The position numbers and the translations under genes are program-made. Positions 21,014 through 34,900 of a stretch of 64,000 bases of DNA are shown here, piece after piece. Numbering within the stretch: position 1 is the stretch's first letter; every line of letters starts with the position of its first letter. This stretch comes from Tritrichomonas musculus (lineage: Eukaryota; Parabasalia; Tritrichomonadida; Tritrichomonadidae), in assembly GCA_039105265.1 (NCBI GenBank), contig JAPFFF010000006.1, positions 1 through 64,000 of the forward strand, written 5' to 3'. The notes beneath the pieces were generated by a model that saw only the letters and a list, made by a program, of their open reading frames with translations, was not told where the DNA came from and made no database searches.

Positions 21014-21495
21014 AGCAATCTTATTTTTAAGAAAATGAAAAAAAAAAAAATATTATTAAAATCATTAAATGCTTTTATTTTATCTATGTATATGTACAAG
21101 ATCCTGTTTTAATAAATCAATTATACTATCAAATTTTTATTTTCAACAAAAGTTTTTTTTTTTTAAATATAGATATGGGTGGGACTAGACTTGTTATTTT
21201 GAGAATCGATATCAAAAGCGTCACTTTTTTGCATCTGATACTCGATTATCAGTTTAAAAATCTGATATCGAGATTATCGATTATCAAGATATCAGATATG
21301 AAATGTGATATAAAAATAATTGTAAACTTGATATAAATTACCGAGATCTCGAGATCTCAAACAGATTTATCTTTTTTTATAATTGGTATTTGTGATTTTA
21401 AAATACTTAAAAATAAATAATAGAATTCATTGATGCTTATTTTAAGATTAAAATACGATCATATATTTAACATAAAGTTTAATTGATAATTCTGA
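21014..21495. repeat. Decayed GATATC/TCGAGA-rich repeat, left half
   Basis: After a short 3' tail the sequence is dominated by variants of GATATCGAGATTATCGATTA and AGATCTCGAGATCTC (21195-21365). The same motif family resumes at 22352, right of the inserted 840-bp element, so both sides appear to be one older repeat locus split by that insertion. Confidence 0.5.
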
Positions 21496-21503
21496 TATCA
21501 AAA

Positions 21504-22343
21504 AGAGGAGGGTCAACTAATTGAATGGGCAATTTTTTTTATTGTTTGCCTTTTTTTGCGTTATGTAAATAATAAATTCAAAATTTTATTTTATTTATAA
21601 ATAATATAAAAATAATTATATATAAATATTACTTTTAAGATTTGATTAAGGGCAATCGATAAAAATTGGAGATTCTCAATTTCAAATAATTCAAGATAGA
21701 TCAAATGATGATTTAAAAGAGTCCACTAATATAATTAGAATAAACCAGTCGAGATTCAATATTTTTACAAAATGGCTGAGATATAATCAGTTTTTTGAAA
21801 TAATTACTGATGCTATTAAATCAAACATTGCCCCAAATTCAACACACCAAATCATTCGAAAACAATATATTAGATATATATGCGTATAATAAATCTATTT
21901 ATTCGACTAAATCTAAAATCCCAACTACCAATTTTTTATTAGAGTCATGATAAGTTACACTCGATCATTAGTTTTATACATTCTCCCAAGCAAATATATA
22001 AATTGATTTAAAATATCGTATGAGTAATTATTTTTTAAATCTATATACATGATTAAATATGCAAGAATATTTAAAAAATATTAATATCCCATCAAGAAAA
22101 ATTTGTAAAACTATAATACTAAAATTTGAAAAGAAAAAATTGAGAGATAAAAATATTTGAATAGGCATTCAAATTAGATTATTTTGGAATAAAACATTTT
22201 TATCTCAATAATATAAATAAATTATAGAGATATTTTAGATTGAAAAACTATTATATATTATATTAAATATTATATGCACTTATGAAAAATCCAAACCAAT
22301 TATACTATGAGTTTTTGTGTTAAAAATAAGTTGACCCTCCTCT
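21504..22343. mobile_element. 840-bp non-autonomous DNA transposon, 8-bp TSD
   Basis: Starts AGAGGAGGGTCAACTAATTG and ends with the reverse complement AGTTGACCCTCCTCT. It is flanked by a perfect 8-bp target duplication TATCAAAA (21496-21503 and 22344-22351). It has no open frame of note. An 8-bp duplication is typical of hAT elements and possible for MULEs; the transposase that moves it is not in this window. A diverged relative of the interior lies at about 51770-52520, and an end-related element at 43411-44295. Confidence 0.85.
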
Positions 22344-22351
22344 TATCAAAA

Positions 22352-22800
22352 GCTGTGTAAAAAAATTCTCAATCTCTGAAATCGATCTCGAGAATCTGTG
22401 CATATTTATGTATCGATATCAAAAAGTCAATCAATTATCGATCTCGAGAATCAGAGAATAACAAATCTAAAAATTCTCAATCTCTGAAATATAAGAATAA
22501 ATATCATTAAGTCAAAATACTAGATATTGATGTCTAAAAATTCTCAATCTCTTAAATCGATCTCGAGAATCGGAGATAGCTATTTTTCAACAGATGATTT
22601 AAATTGGATTTTTAGACATCAATATCTAGTATTTTGACTTAATGATAGATTTATATAAATATATAAATGTTATAAAATAATATACAACATGTATATTATA
22701 TATTTATTCTTATATTTCAGAAGATATAAATATTTTAATAATTTCATTTTTTCTTTGAAAATATTTTAATAATTATAGAAAATTATCTATATTACACTCG
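22352..22800. repeat. Repeat locus with large imperfect hairpin
   Basis: The right half of the TCTCGAGAATC repeat locus. It contains an inverted repeat: arm 22483-22541 (TCTGAAATATAAGAATAAAT then ATCATTAAGTCAAAATACTA and on) faces a perfect 39-bp arm at 22608-22646. The outer part (ATTTATTCTTATATTTCAGA) is displaced to 22702-22721 by about 55 extra bases. The loop is about 66 bases. It looks like a miniature inverted-repeat element or fold-back transposon; function unknown. Confidence 0.6.
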
Positions 22801-22805
22801 CTGTT

Positions 22806-22946
22806 TGAAAGATTATGAAACTAATGCTAAAATAAAATATTATATCTTTATAAATCTATGTTAATACATTTTTGAAAGATTATGAAACTAATGCTAAAAT
22901 AAAATATTATATCTTTATAAATCTATGTTAATACATTTTTGAAAGA
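22806..22946. repeat. 67-bp tandem duplication of the giant gene's 3' end
   Basis: GAAAGATTATGAAACTAATG recurs at 22807, 22874 and 22941 (period 67). The last copy is the end of the giant gene itself: TTATGAAACTAATG holds its stop codon and final codons on the minus strand. The two outer copies are therefore duplicated tail plus 3' flank, nearly identical and so recent. Confidence 0.85.
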
Positions 22947-25900
22947 TTATGAAACTAATGCTGCACCAAATGAAAAATCATTACGCAAAGAACCATTTGC
23001 CATATCAAATAAAGGCTTGCACTTTTTTTCAAAATCTGATGACTGCTGTTGATTTTTGCATTTACCTTTCACTCGCTGTTTGAGAGAATCAAGTTTACTC
23101 ATTAAATCTGAATTGCTTTGCTTTCCAAGAGAAAAAGCTCTAATAGCATTATGAAGTTTTTGATAAACTTCAGTAAAAGCTTCATAAGTATTGATATTAC
23201 CAATTTCTTGAAGAGTTTTAAGATCTTCCTTGCTAAGTGATGCACATTCTTCTTTGTTTCTTGTCATTTTATCAATATAATATGTCACGTTTTCACAGTC
23301 TCTGCAATAAGGCGCGCCAACTGAAAGGTTTTTATTACCAATAAGGAATGTTGTAACATATTTAAACTTAATATTATATTTTTTCATAAGTCTATCTGCT
23401 TCATCAACAGAACCAGAATCAACACTTCCATCTGTTACGATAAGAAGATGCTCTTTGCAATCTGATTTATTTGCAATTTCAGCAATAAGAGATGAATCTG
23501 TACAATCACGTCCCCACATTTTAGTATAAAAATCAACAAGTTCTTCTTTATTAATATGATCATGCCTACCACCACTATCCCACAGCCAAATGTCATCATT
23601 TTCTTTATAATATTCTTCTACAATTTTTTTAAGTTCTTCATGATATGGAACACATCCACCAACTGAGCCTGAACAATCGATTGCCCATAAAGTTCTGAGT
23701 TCTTTAGGATCTGTTGCCAGCGCTTCATATCCTTCCCAAACTTCATCATAATTAATAGTATATTCAAATGCTTTTGGTCTCCAAATTGATGGCTCTACTT
23801 TATCATGAAATATGTGGATTTCAGGCCTGCCAGTCCATCCAGCGATGTTTTGAACATATCTGAAAGTTACATCTTTTCCCATTTCAGTGAAACATTTTGT
23901 ATAGCCACAATCAATTACAATGTCACCTGTTCCAGTTTCCAAGTTTGCACAATAAAAGAATGAACTTAATCCGCCTTCCGAATCTCTAGAAAATGGCTTA
24001 AAAGGCTTAATTTTTTCCAAATCAAATGGAACATATGAAATTGTAATTCCTTCAAAGATCTTTCCAATATTGTGTGACAACTTTGTTCTTTCACATCTTT
24101 CAAAGATAAGATTGGATCTATTAAATGTTTTATTTTTATCAAGAAGTCCTGTTTCATCACCTATTAGAATTTGTTCACCTTGATGTTCGCCTTCAAGTCG
24201 AAGTTTAGTTTTTCCATCAGGACAATCTTTTTCTCTTTTAAAGCGAACTTTTTCAAGGAAAAGGTTAACTTGGTAATAGAGAGGATGACCTTCTGCCCAG
24301 AAGACAATAGAGCCACCATTTTGCCAAAACAAGATTAAAACATCAATAAATTGACCAACGAGATTTACATTTCCATTACCAGGGAGCTTTGGATAAGGAG
24401 GACCACAAAACACCCAAACTGCATAATAATCACAATAACCATTAACATTTTTTGTGAGATTTTTTATTGCATCTTCATAGTTTTGAACTATATCTAAATC
24501 AATTCCATAATAACTAACAGCAGATAATATACAAGCATCTTTTTCTCCATTTGGTGATTCTTTTATGAATTTAGTATTAATAAATTTAGATTCTTTATCA
24601 TTCAGTGAACAATCCCAAAGCATTACAATGAGTATTTTTTGTGAATTCAAAATACCACGAGTATAAATGCCAAGCTCATCATTTCCTCCTTCTGGATTTA
24701 CGAATTCATTATTTTGATCTCTAACACTCTTTTCTGAATTAACCATATCACTGACTGCATCAAGAGTTGCTGGAATGTATTCAAGTTGCTCTTTTAATGC
24801 ATTGAATATTGGATTTTTCTCATTGTCAATTAAAATTTTAGTTATGCTTTGAATTTCTTTGTGATCGGGCTGTGCAAAGGAAAGTGGTTTCATTTTATCA
24901 AGAATAGATGCCATTGTATCACCATAAAATGAAGCAGACGCCTTCATGACATTTAATGGATTAGGTGAAAAAACAATTTGAGGAAACAGATCTTCTATTT
25001 CTTTAGGATAAATGCCAATACCAATTCCAAAAACGGTTATTCCACTTTGAACGCAAATATTGACACTGCTTGTAATTCTTTCTCTTTCTTCTTTTTGATA
25101 CAAACCATTTGTAAGCACAAAGAAGATGCTTGTGTATTCAGTAGATCTCATTCTTTGAAGTTCAAAAGCTGTATGAATAGCTGAACTAAGATTTACATTT
25201 TGAACTGGATTCTGAAGACATGCAAGCAATGAACTAAATAAAGTTGATTTGGTAGAAAGAGAATGAAGTGTGCTAACTTCAGAACAAATGACTGTTGGCC
25301 TTGGATTTCCAGCAACAATGAGATCAAAACATGGAAGGTCAAGAGATGCCAATGTTGAAAGAATAACTCGAATTGTTTGAAATGAATGAGGACCTGAAAT
25401 ATTATCGAAGCATGTAATTGATGGATCAATGACAACAGAAACACCATAATTACGAACCAATCCACCTTTTAATTCAAGATAAATCATTGGATTTGGAACA
25501 GGATTTAACAAATTAAGAACAAGTGCAATTATATCAATTTCAGTTCCTGTTGTTGATAAAGATGTTCGAGTATCTTTATTTGGCTTAAATATCGTTTCTG
25601 ATGAAGCTTGATTAATTTCTCTTCGGTTTATAATTAGATACTTCATTAATTCATCATAATCATTCTTTACTTTATCATCGAAATTACAACTTACGATCTT
25701 TCTCAACTTATTTCTATAAAATGCGAGATTAGTTTTACTCATTTGTAAATTGAGATCTTTAAATGCTGGCGTTGATTTAATGAAGACTTCTTTCTTATCT
25801 TTGAAATCATCATTTATGAAACTCATAAACTTCGATATATTTGTTAATGGCTCATCAATTGTGAATTTTGCACTTTCATACTTGTTTTCACTTTTAATCT

Positions 25901-28900
25901 TATTTTCAATTTCATGTCCTACATTTCGCTTCATGACTATCTTGAACAGATCAACTAATTTCTTTACAAGATCATCATTAATGCTGTTTTTAATTGAAGC
26001 AATTTTCAAAATCGGTTCAACTTTATTCTTATTCACTTCTGTCTCAAATAGTGCCCATTTTTTTTCAATATAAGCAATATTTTGTTCAGTCAGTTTTTGT
26101 GATTTAATAAAGATGAGACCATAAGTCATATCATTCTGAATTAATACTTTTTCAGACCATTCTTTCGCTAATATAAGCTGTTCATCAATACCATCTGAAA
26201 AAACAAAAATAGAACGATAAGGTCTATCCTCTTTTTGTTCTTTACTAAGATTATCATCGAATTTCATATAGTCAATAGCGAATTTAATTGAGCTTGCTAA
26301 TTTTGTTCTATATCTTTTAATCAACATGCATTCACATATTCTTTGAAGACACTTTGATGAATGAGGCTCTTTGAATGACTTGATTACACGTTTAAAGTTT
26401 TTATCAGCAACAACAGCTACAGAATAAGGAATCTCTAATGAATGCAGTGTTGTTGTCAAAGCACAAATGATGAACATATTAAATATTTTATTTTCATCAC
26501 TTATAAAAGAACTACAGTCAACAAGAATGTTAACTGCTGATTTTGTTCTTGGTATATTTATTTCAAAGGCAGCTTGAATGAATTGACTTACTAAATAAGA
26601 TCCAAGTTTGATTAATTTATCAATTGGAAAATCTTTTTTGTCAGTGTCTAAGAAAGATTGATCAACCTCTTGATAATCACCATTACAAAATTCTAGAATT
26701 GAATCAGGACTTGTGTTTTCCATTCTACTTATTCCTCTTTTAATACCATTTGTTTCATTAATTTCAGAAAGTTTTTTATTAAATTGCTCTTGTGAAACTT
26801 GTGTATCTACAATATTCTGAGATGATACTACAATAGTTCCTTGATCATCTTCTTCTTTTTCTTCCTCCTCTTCTTCTTTTTCCTCCTCTTTTTTGTTATC
26901 AGTTTTGTTATTATCACTTGATTGACCATCATCAACAATAATGCGAGTTTTAGGATTTTCTTCTTCCTCTTCGTCGTGGCAGTCATCATCTTTATCTTCT
27001 TCTTCTTCTTTTTTATTTATTACTTCTTTTGTAATCCATTCTTCAGAAGGAAGGAATAATTTATCCTTTTCTGGATACTGTAGACAATCTTGAATTGTTT
27101 CATCAGAAGTCACACATTTTGATGGCAATAAATCCCCGAAATTGACATTTGCTTTTTTGAGCTTTCCAATCATTGAGACAAACGATTGACTAAATAAATA
27201 TGTTGTCGATGATATTAATGAATAATCTGTCTCAGGAAGTCTTTCATATAATTGCAGCAATTGTCTGAAATAATCAATTGCTTTAGATTCAATATCAGGA
27301 GATTTATCAATTAACAAATTAGTAACAAAAATAGGGAATAAACGAGCTACTTTGATACAAGAAAGATAAAGATCATCTAATTTCTTAATGGATAAAGAAG
27401 AATTTTCACTTTCATTAGGAATATAAATAGGCGGCATTTTAATTGGAATACTGGCCTTTTCAGGCTCAGCTTTGTTTTCTGATTCAGATGAAGTTGCATA
27501 TTGTGGCTTATCATCCTTTGTTTTTGGAATTGAATCAGAATTACCAGAATATAAATATGCAGCATGATTCAATTCCTTTTCTGGTTTTGTTGTCAAATGA
27601 ATTGCTTTGATATTTTCTTTAATCGCTTTGACACTTTTATATTGTGGCGATGTAAGATATTGAGTTTCTGCGTTTTCATCCACTTTATTATATTTATCAT
27701 ATGCAACTTGTATACAATAGTTTATTTTTGATTTTGGAAGTATGTTTTCTGTTATATAAAAGCTGTTTTCTTTAATTTGTTCAAATCTTTGTTTAAAATG
27801 CTTATAAAACAAAAGTATTGCGTTATGCTCCAAAATAATCATACTTTTATCATATAAACCTATTTTTTGTACATTATTTATAATTGGTGTAAATGAGTTT
27901 CGAATATCTAAAGGAAGCAAATTTATGATTTTATTAATTTTGTTGATTATTTTTGCATTAATGAAAAGTTGAATAAATAAAATGAAATCTAATTCTCCAT
28001 GACATCTTGAATTATTGTATTGATTAATATTTGTAGTGGCAGTTTTAATATTTTCTTTTTTGAATTCTAATTCATTCCATTTCAAGTCTGGATAATGATT
28101 AAATACAGGGTACCAACAGCCATCTGCTATTCCATAAATAGGATAGAAATTAGTATCATTAGTTTTAAAATTGAAAAAACTTTTTATTTTTCCAAAAAAT
28201 CCATCTGATGATATAGGCCTTGAATCTATTGATCCCTGAATTTTATGCATGCCTCCATTAGGTGAAATATACATAAACAGATTATTTTTAGAATTTTTAA
28301 TTTCAAATTTGTCAGATTTGTCATAAGAAATAAAAATTTGGTTAATAATCATGCATGAAAATGGACTGATTAAATAGTAATATTGACTTAGATCAGAATT
28401 TGGAGCGACTGAAAGCATTGTAGCTTTTTCTTTGCTGTAACCATAAAATATAAATCCATGGCTTTGATTTATTTTATTGTTTTTCAATTCAACTTTTTGT
28501 TCGTTTTTAACAAATGTCACTTGTACTGTTTTCTTTATGCCAAAAATTGTAACATTTAAATCAAATGTTTGATCATAAGAATATTTCTTTCCATGCGAAT
28601 AATACGTTTTCTGTGGCACATCTCCAGTAACATTGAGAACGATATCAAATTTACAGCTTCCATTGAAAATAAATTGTTTATCAATTTGTTTATATTTTGA
28701 AACCTTTACGGCATTAGGAAAAGTATCTTCAATAATTCCTTTGTAATTCACATTGGACAAACAACTATCAATTCTACAATGCAAATTAATACTAAATGGA
28801 AAGAGTTTTGGCGGATAACAAATCTTTGCATATGAAGAATAAGTTCTAGTTTCATGGCTGTAAACACTAAACTCGAAATCAAATGGTATCACAATACAAT

Positions 28901-31900
28901 CAATAATAATTGACGTAGACAATTGATCAGAAAATTTCAATTTTAGCTCACAATGAAGCCTTTTCACTTCATTGATTCTTTCAAGTTGCAATTCTAACTT
29001 ATCTCTTTTTTCATTCAATTTAACTTCTGGTTTAGGATGAGTATTATCAACAAGACGAGCTATTTGATAAACAAAATTTTGATCTTCTAGATAATAATTT
29101 TGAATAGAAAATGTGAGTTTTGATAATGAATTTAATTGGTCAACGCAAACATAGAATGCATTATCTTTGAATGATAATAAATACTCATCACATGATATAA
29201 GAAATGAGAGTGGTAAAACTTTAATTGAAAAAACGCATGTAACTGTTTTTTCTTTCAATTTTTCCGATTTAAAAGTGATCTTTGTATGAACATTATGAAT
29301 TTCTTCTTTAGAAGTTGAAAGGTTTTGCAATGAAATGAAAATTTGAACCAAATCATTGGGCAAAAAAGTTGGTTTATGAGTAAATAAAGACGAATACTTT
29401 TCATCGGTTTGAATATTCATAGAAAATGGTTTTTCTATGAATGAAATAAAGTTCATTGCAATTCGTTTTGAGTAAAGTGAAGGAATTATTGGACCTATTG
29501 AGAAATTCAACGATCCATAATAAACAATAGAATCATTTTCAACATATAAAAAAGGAGTCGAAAAGTAACTAGTATTTGCCATTTTGTTAAATAGGTCCTT
29601 TGGAATATTTTTGGAAACTTTTCTTGGAATAGGTAATTCGTATTTTGGATCAAAAATGCATGGCAAAGGATTCGAATTATGCAGAAGTTTCCATTTTGCT
29701 TCAATATGTGATTTCAAAGAGCTTTCAACTGTAGATATGTGAACTAATAATTGATCAAACATTTTCTTTCCATTTTGTAACATCTTATTAATTTCATATG
29801 GTCGATCACCATCAGAAAACATGGAACAGAAATAATTTAATAAAGAATTGGCAATATTATTCTTTATCTTATGTGGTTTTTCAAATGTTCCTGAATTAAT
29901 CTTATTCTCTTCTAGTTCTGTACGAATACTTTTTACAAAATCTGTTGTTTCAGTTACTGCTTCTCCAATATTTTTAATAAAATCTTCTGGAGTAAACTTT
30001 TGGCCAATGATTAAAGTTATATTATAATTTAACGGAGAATCTAAAAAGTCTTGATAATATTGATCAAAGTCAAAAGTATCTGGGAAAGATTTTAATTCAA
30101 TTATTGAAAATTTGATGTTGTTATTAGATCTCCATTTTTTGATATGATCTATTGTATCTTCATCAACTTGGTATGGGTAAAAGTAATAAGTATTGCCTGT
30201 ATATAGTGTATATGGTTGGTATGGAGGGCTAAATTTATTCCTTAGATAGATAACGTAATCATGAGAATATTTTGAATTAAATTCAATTTTAAGAATTTGT
30301 ACCTTTTCAGAATTATCATCAAAGCAACTTGGTAATTCATAAGAAAGGTTTATTAGCCTTGCTACTACACTTTGCATCCAGTAAATATTAATTTCACTTT
30401 TTGATACCATTTCATATTTTTTTTTATACTCATCTATCTTCAGAGGAAGCTCTTTCTTCATTTTTATTACATTATCATTTCTTTGTTTCATAATGTTCTC
30501 TTTTGTTTTCTTTTCTTTATTTTCAATTTCTTTTTTAATTGTTTCTGAAAGCTGATTAGCATATCTTTCAGCATCGTCTTTTAATGTGTCAACAGATTTA
30601 AGTAGTTCACTGAATGCTTTCCTATTAGGAAAGTCTTTTACCAACTTAGTGAAATCTGAAAAAAATTTATCATAAATGAATTTGTTTGGATCCTTTAAAA
30701 ACAATAGAATTTGTTCTTCTGAGTCGAACTTTGCATCAAATGTTGAGTCAAGTTTATCTTCAAATATCAAATTGAAAACTTTATTGATAAATACTTTTAT
30801 TGTTTGTTCTTTATACTCTTTTAATTCTTTTACCAAGTACGTATCATCTTCAGCAATATTTAATAAAAATTGATAAAGCATTCTACAATTTGAAATAGAA
30901 ATTTCAGGAGGAACATTCGAGAGAAGAACATTAATCCATTTTGTTCCATTTAATTTTTTGCTAGAAATTTTCTCTTTAATAATGTTATCAATATTTTCTT
31001 TGATTTGCTTTGCTGTATTTGTGTTTAAAGAGCATTCAAAACCTATACAACTTTCTGATGAAATTAATCTTAATGTAAAAAGCCAGAATGGAATTTTATC
31101 ACAACTTTTTTGTGAAAAATCCATATTACCAAAATAACTTTGGAGCTGAGATGCGCATCGATGATGCTTACAAAGCCAATAAACAAGTGATGGATATAAA
31201 TTAACAAATTCTTCATTTTCAATCCATTCTTTTTTGAGGAATTCTACGTCATTAAAAGTAAATTTAATTTGATTGTTTGAAATTTTATCAACAAATTTCA
31301 AGACATCTATGGTATATTTAACAATTTGATTCATTCTTTTTCCTCTATTATAATCTATTAATTTATTTCTAATTTGTTCAAGAGTGTTTTCAGTCTTATT
31401 TTCTTGATATGTAAAAATATTATATACGTTAACACTAATAAGTAATACTGCATTCTGAATTGTAATATCATTTTTTTTATCTTTCAATCCATCTTTAAGC
31501 TTCTCTAACAAATCAGTTGTATTTTTATGAGTTTTATAATAGCCAGTTAGAGTATTAAGTAGAATTCCATGATTAGCTTTTTCTATATCATATGAATCAA
31601 TAAATAACAATATAAAATCATTTGAATTAAACTTTGGTAAAGTAAGTTTGAATTGAAGTGAATGATTATTTGCATTGTCATGTATCCAAGCCAATACTTT
31701 CTCATCAGTAATAGGCTTTCTTTTTTCCAAGTCATTGAAAATTGAATAAAAGTCACCAATTTCATCAACCAAATTATCTTTAATTAAATTGGCAATGAAA
31801 TGAGCATTGAGAACTGATTTCATTATATCTACATAGCTAGTGCATGATTGATATATATTTTTGATTACTTTTTCTGCATCATTTCCTTTCTCAGTTATTT

Positions 31901-34900
31901 TATCGATTCGGAAAAGATGACCAAAAATTTTATTGACACCAGTTTGCATTTCATTATAAGAACTTAAATGCAAAAGATCATTAAAAATATTAGCATTCTC
32001 TAAATTAGCCAAATTATCTAGAATTTGGTTGATTTGAGAAAACCAAATAATATGATTATATAATCTAATCATTGGTGGAATATAAGTTCCAAGTCCTTTT
32101 GGATGCTTGTATGCTGGCCACAATAAATTATTCCTATTATCAACATCACTTTTTGTTGCACAATTCAAGAAATCAGAGATTAAAATTTTGTAAACATTTA
32201 CTTTTAGATCTGTTAATTTTTGTTCTGAATCAAGTATGACACTAGCTATTTTATTCTTAAAATGTTCATATTCTTTTCTAACATCCTTTGCCTTAAGATC
32301 ATTAATAATTATTTCCAATTCATTCCTTAACCTTAAATCCACATTTTCTTGGATTATACTTTGTTTTAATTTGGTCATTTTAATTTTAGCACCATCCAAA
32401 AGATCTATATATGACTTTATATCCCAAAGTTTAGAAATAAAATCAGGAACAACTTCTAAATAGTCAATTTCAGATTGTATATCGCTGATATTTTGGCTGG
32501 CTTGTTTAATGCCAATCTTTTTATCAACCACAAATATATTGTATTTAAGTTTATATAAATAACTTCCTTCACTTCCAAAGTTTTTTTCACGAAAAGAATG
32601 TGAAAAATTATAAATTGAATTAATACTATTCTTATCAACAACATTATAAACATTATACAAGGATGAAACCGTTTCAGCTTCAAGTGGTTGAAGATATTTT
32701 GAAAAGGTTTGTACCAAATCAATTGGAAATGCATATATAAGTGTCCAAGCTTTAGAAATAAGATCCGACTTAGAGTCTTTTGCATCATTTAAGAGTAAAG
32801 AAAAGTTCCGAGTTCTATTAACTTTTTTATTTGATACATTATTGCCAAATGAATTTATATCGGTGATTTTCTCACTTGGATTTTTAATTAAATGACGAAT
32901 TATTGCATAAAATACAATATTGATGTCGTTGCCATTCAAGTTATTAAAATAGACATTATTTCTTTCATTATTATTAAATATTATGTAACTATCAGATGAA
33001 AGAGTCAATGTTTTCTCATCTCTTAAAACTAAAATTGGCTTGATTAATGATTGCTCGTCATTAAAATCAAAATCAAATGTATTACCAAATGCAATCATTC
33101 GAAAAGTTATATTTTTTTTATGCAATTTTTTAATTGTTGGCATTAAATAACAAATCATCTTAAATGGGGTATTATTAAACAGTACATAAGGGATTCGTGA
33201 TTCAATTTCTGGTATCAAACTTGGATTTGAATAAAGAATAGAAATAAAACTAGTGAAATTAGTTACATTTTCTTCTTGAATGAAACTTAGAACAAACTCC
33301 ATTAAAGTAATAAATTTCTCGTCATAAAGAACTCTTGGAATTGTAGATATAAATATTGGATTATTTGAAATCAATTCATTTAATAATCTTAGTTTTGATA
33401 TTGGCTTATTCAAGTCTTTATTTTTAAGAAGATGATCTTCTTTAAGAGGCAAATTGCTATCTTCTTCTTTCAATTTATCCATTCCTTTGATAATATCATT
33501 GAAAACGCGCTCAATTATTTTCAGTTGGAAAAAATCCGAATCTAATTGTTGATCAGAACATGATATTATCTTGATTGTATCGAGAATATGTTCATGAATA
33601 AATTGAACATCAGCGATTTCAATAAGGAGACATTTCATGACGAATTGAACAAATGAGAAATTAGATGATTCTAACTCTTTGCATGCAAATAATTGAATAT
33701 TTCGTAAATCAACCAGAAGATTTATGTTTTTTTCTTTCATTTTTTGACCTTCATAAGACAAATTTAAAAATTGATCTGGCCTTGGCGGATCTGAAAATAC
33801 TTCAACCATTTTTTGTTGGAATTCAGCTTCTTTGGCTTGATTAATATATGAGTTCCAATAATAATAACGCATTGAATTGCAAATTGGCTGATACAAATCC
33901 AAGAATTTATTTGATTCTTTATTATTTGCATAACGCATAAAATCTTTTATAACAAAAGTAAGAGTTCTTCCAGTAAATTGAAGATCTCCTGCAAAAGAGT
34001 CTTTATCATTATTACTTTCATTTTTAGCATATGAATGTACATTTGCCATTCTTTTACTAACTTGAATGGCAAATTCTTTTGGATATAAATTAATTAACTC
34101 ACCTAAGAGCATTTGTGCAGAATAGTCAGGTGTTGAATCTATTGGCGGAAGAGTGAATAAAGCACAGTTATTTAAGAAAGATGGATCAAGCGTTTTGTTT
34201 TCAAATAGTGACATTGGATTATAAGTAATAAATAGATGAAAATCATCATGAATGTGTTTGGAGCCTGGAACATTTCTTCTAGTATAAAAGTGATCTTTGC
34301 CACATTCAAGAAGATCAAGTTCAGGATTATCGCCGCATAAATGAGAAATCTTTTCTGCAATTTCAGAAGGAGCAGATTCAATTCCATCAATTAAAACCCA
34401 TTCTCCTTTAATCATTGCATTAATAAATGATGAATCAGCAATTTTAAATCTTTTGGCTTGTTGAATTGCATCATTGATCATTTGAATTGATAAATTTACT
34501 TTTTCAGCTAATTCAAATTTCTCGCTTGCCTTTAAATCATTAATGACTATTGAGAGAAAATTGATTAATTCAGTGAATTTATTACGTTTCCATTCTTTTT
34601 CATCATCACTTATGTTTTCTGTAATATAATCTTTAGCCATTTCAATATCATCCAAGTTTTTAAGTGCTTTTTTAATTAATTCAACGTCTTCTTTATCAAG
34701 TTCATTTGTTAAAGTAGATTGTCCAGTTAAAATCGAAGCATTTGTCTCACTGTTCATTTGATAAACATTTAATTTCTTCCCCATCATTTGTGCAAAAAGA
34801 CGAACTATATACGATTTTCCAGCAGCTGTTCCTCCTTGAATGATGCAGGATTGTTTCGAAAGAACAGAACAAGCTAAGAACAATAAACAATGCTTTTGCG

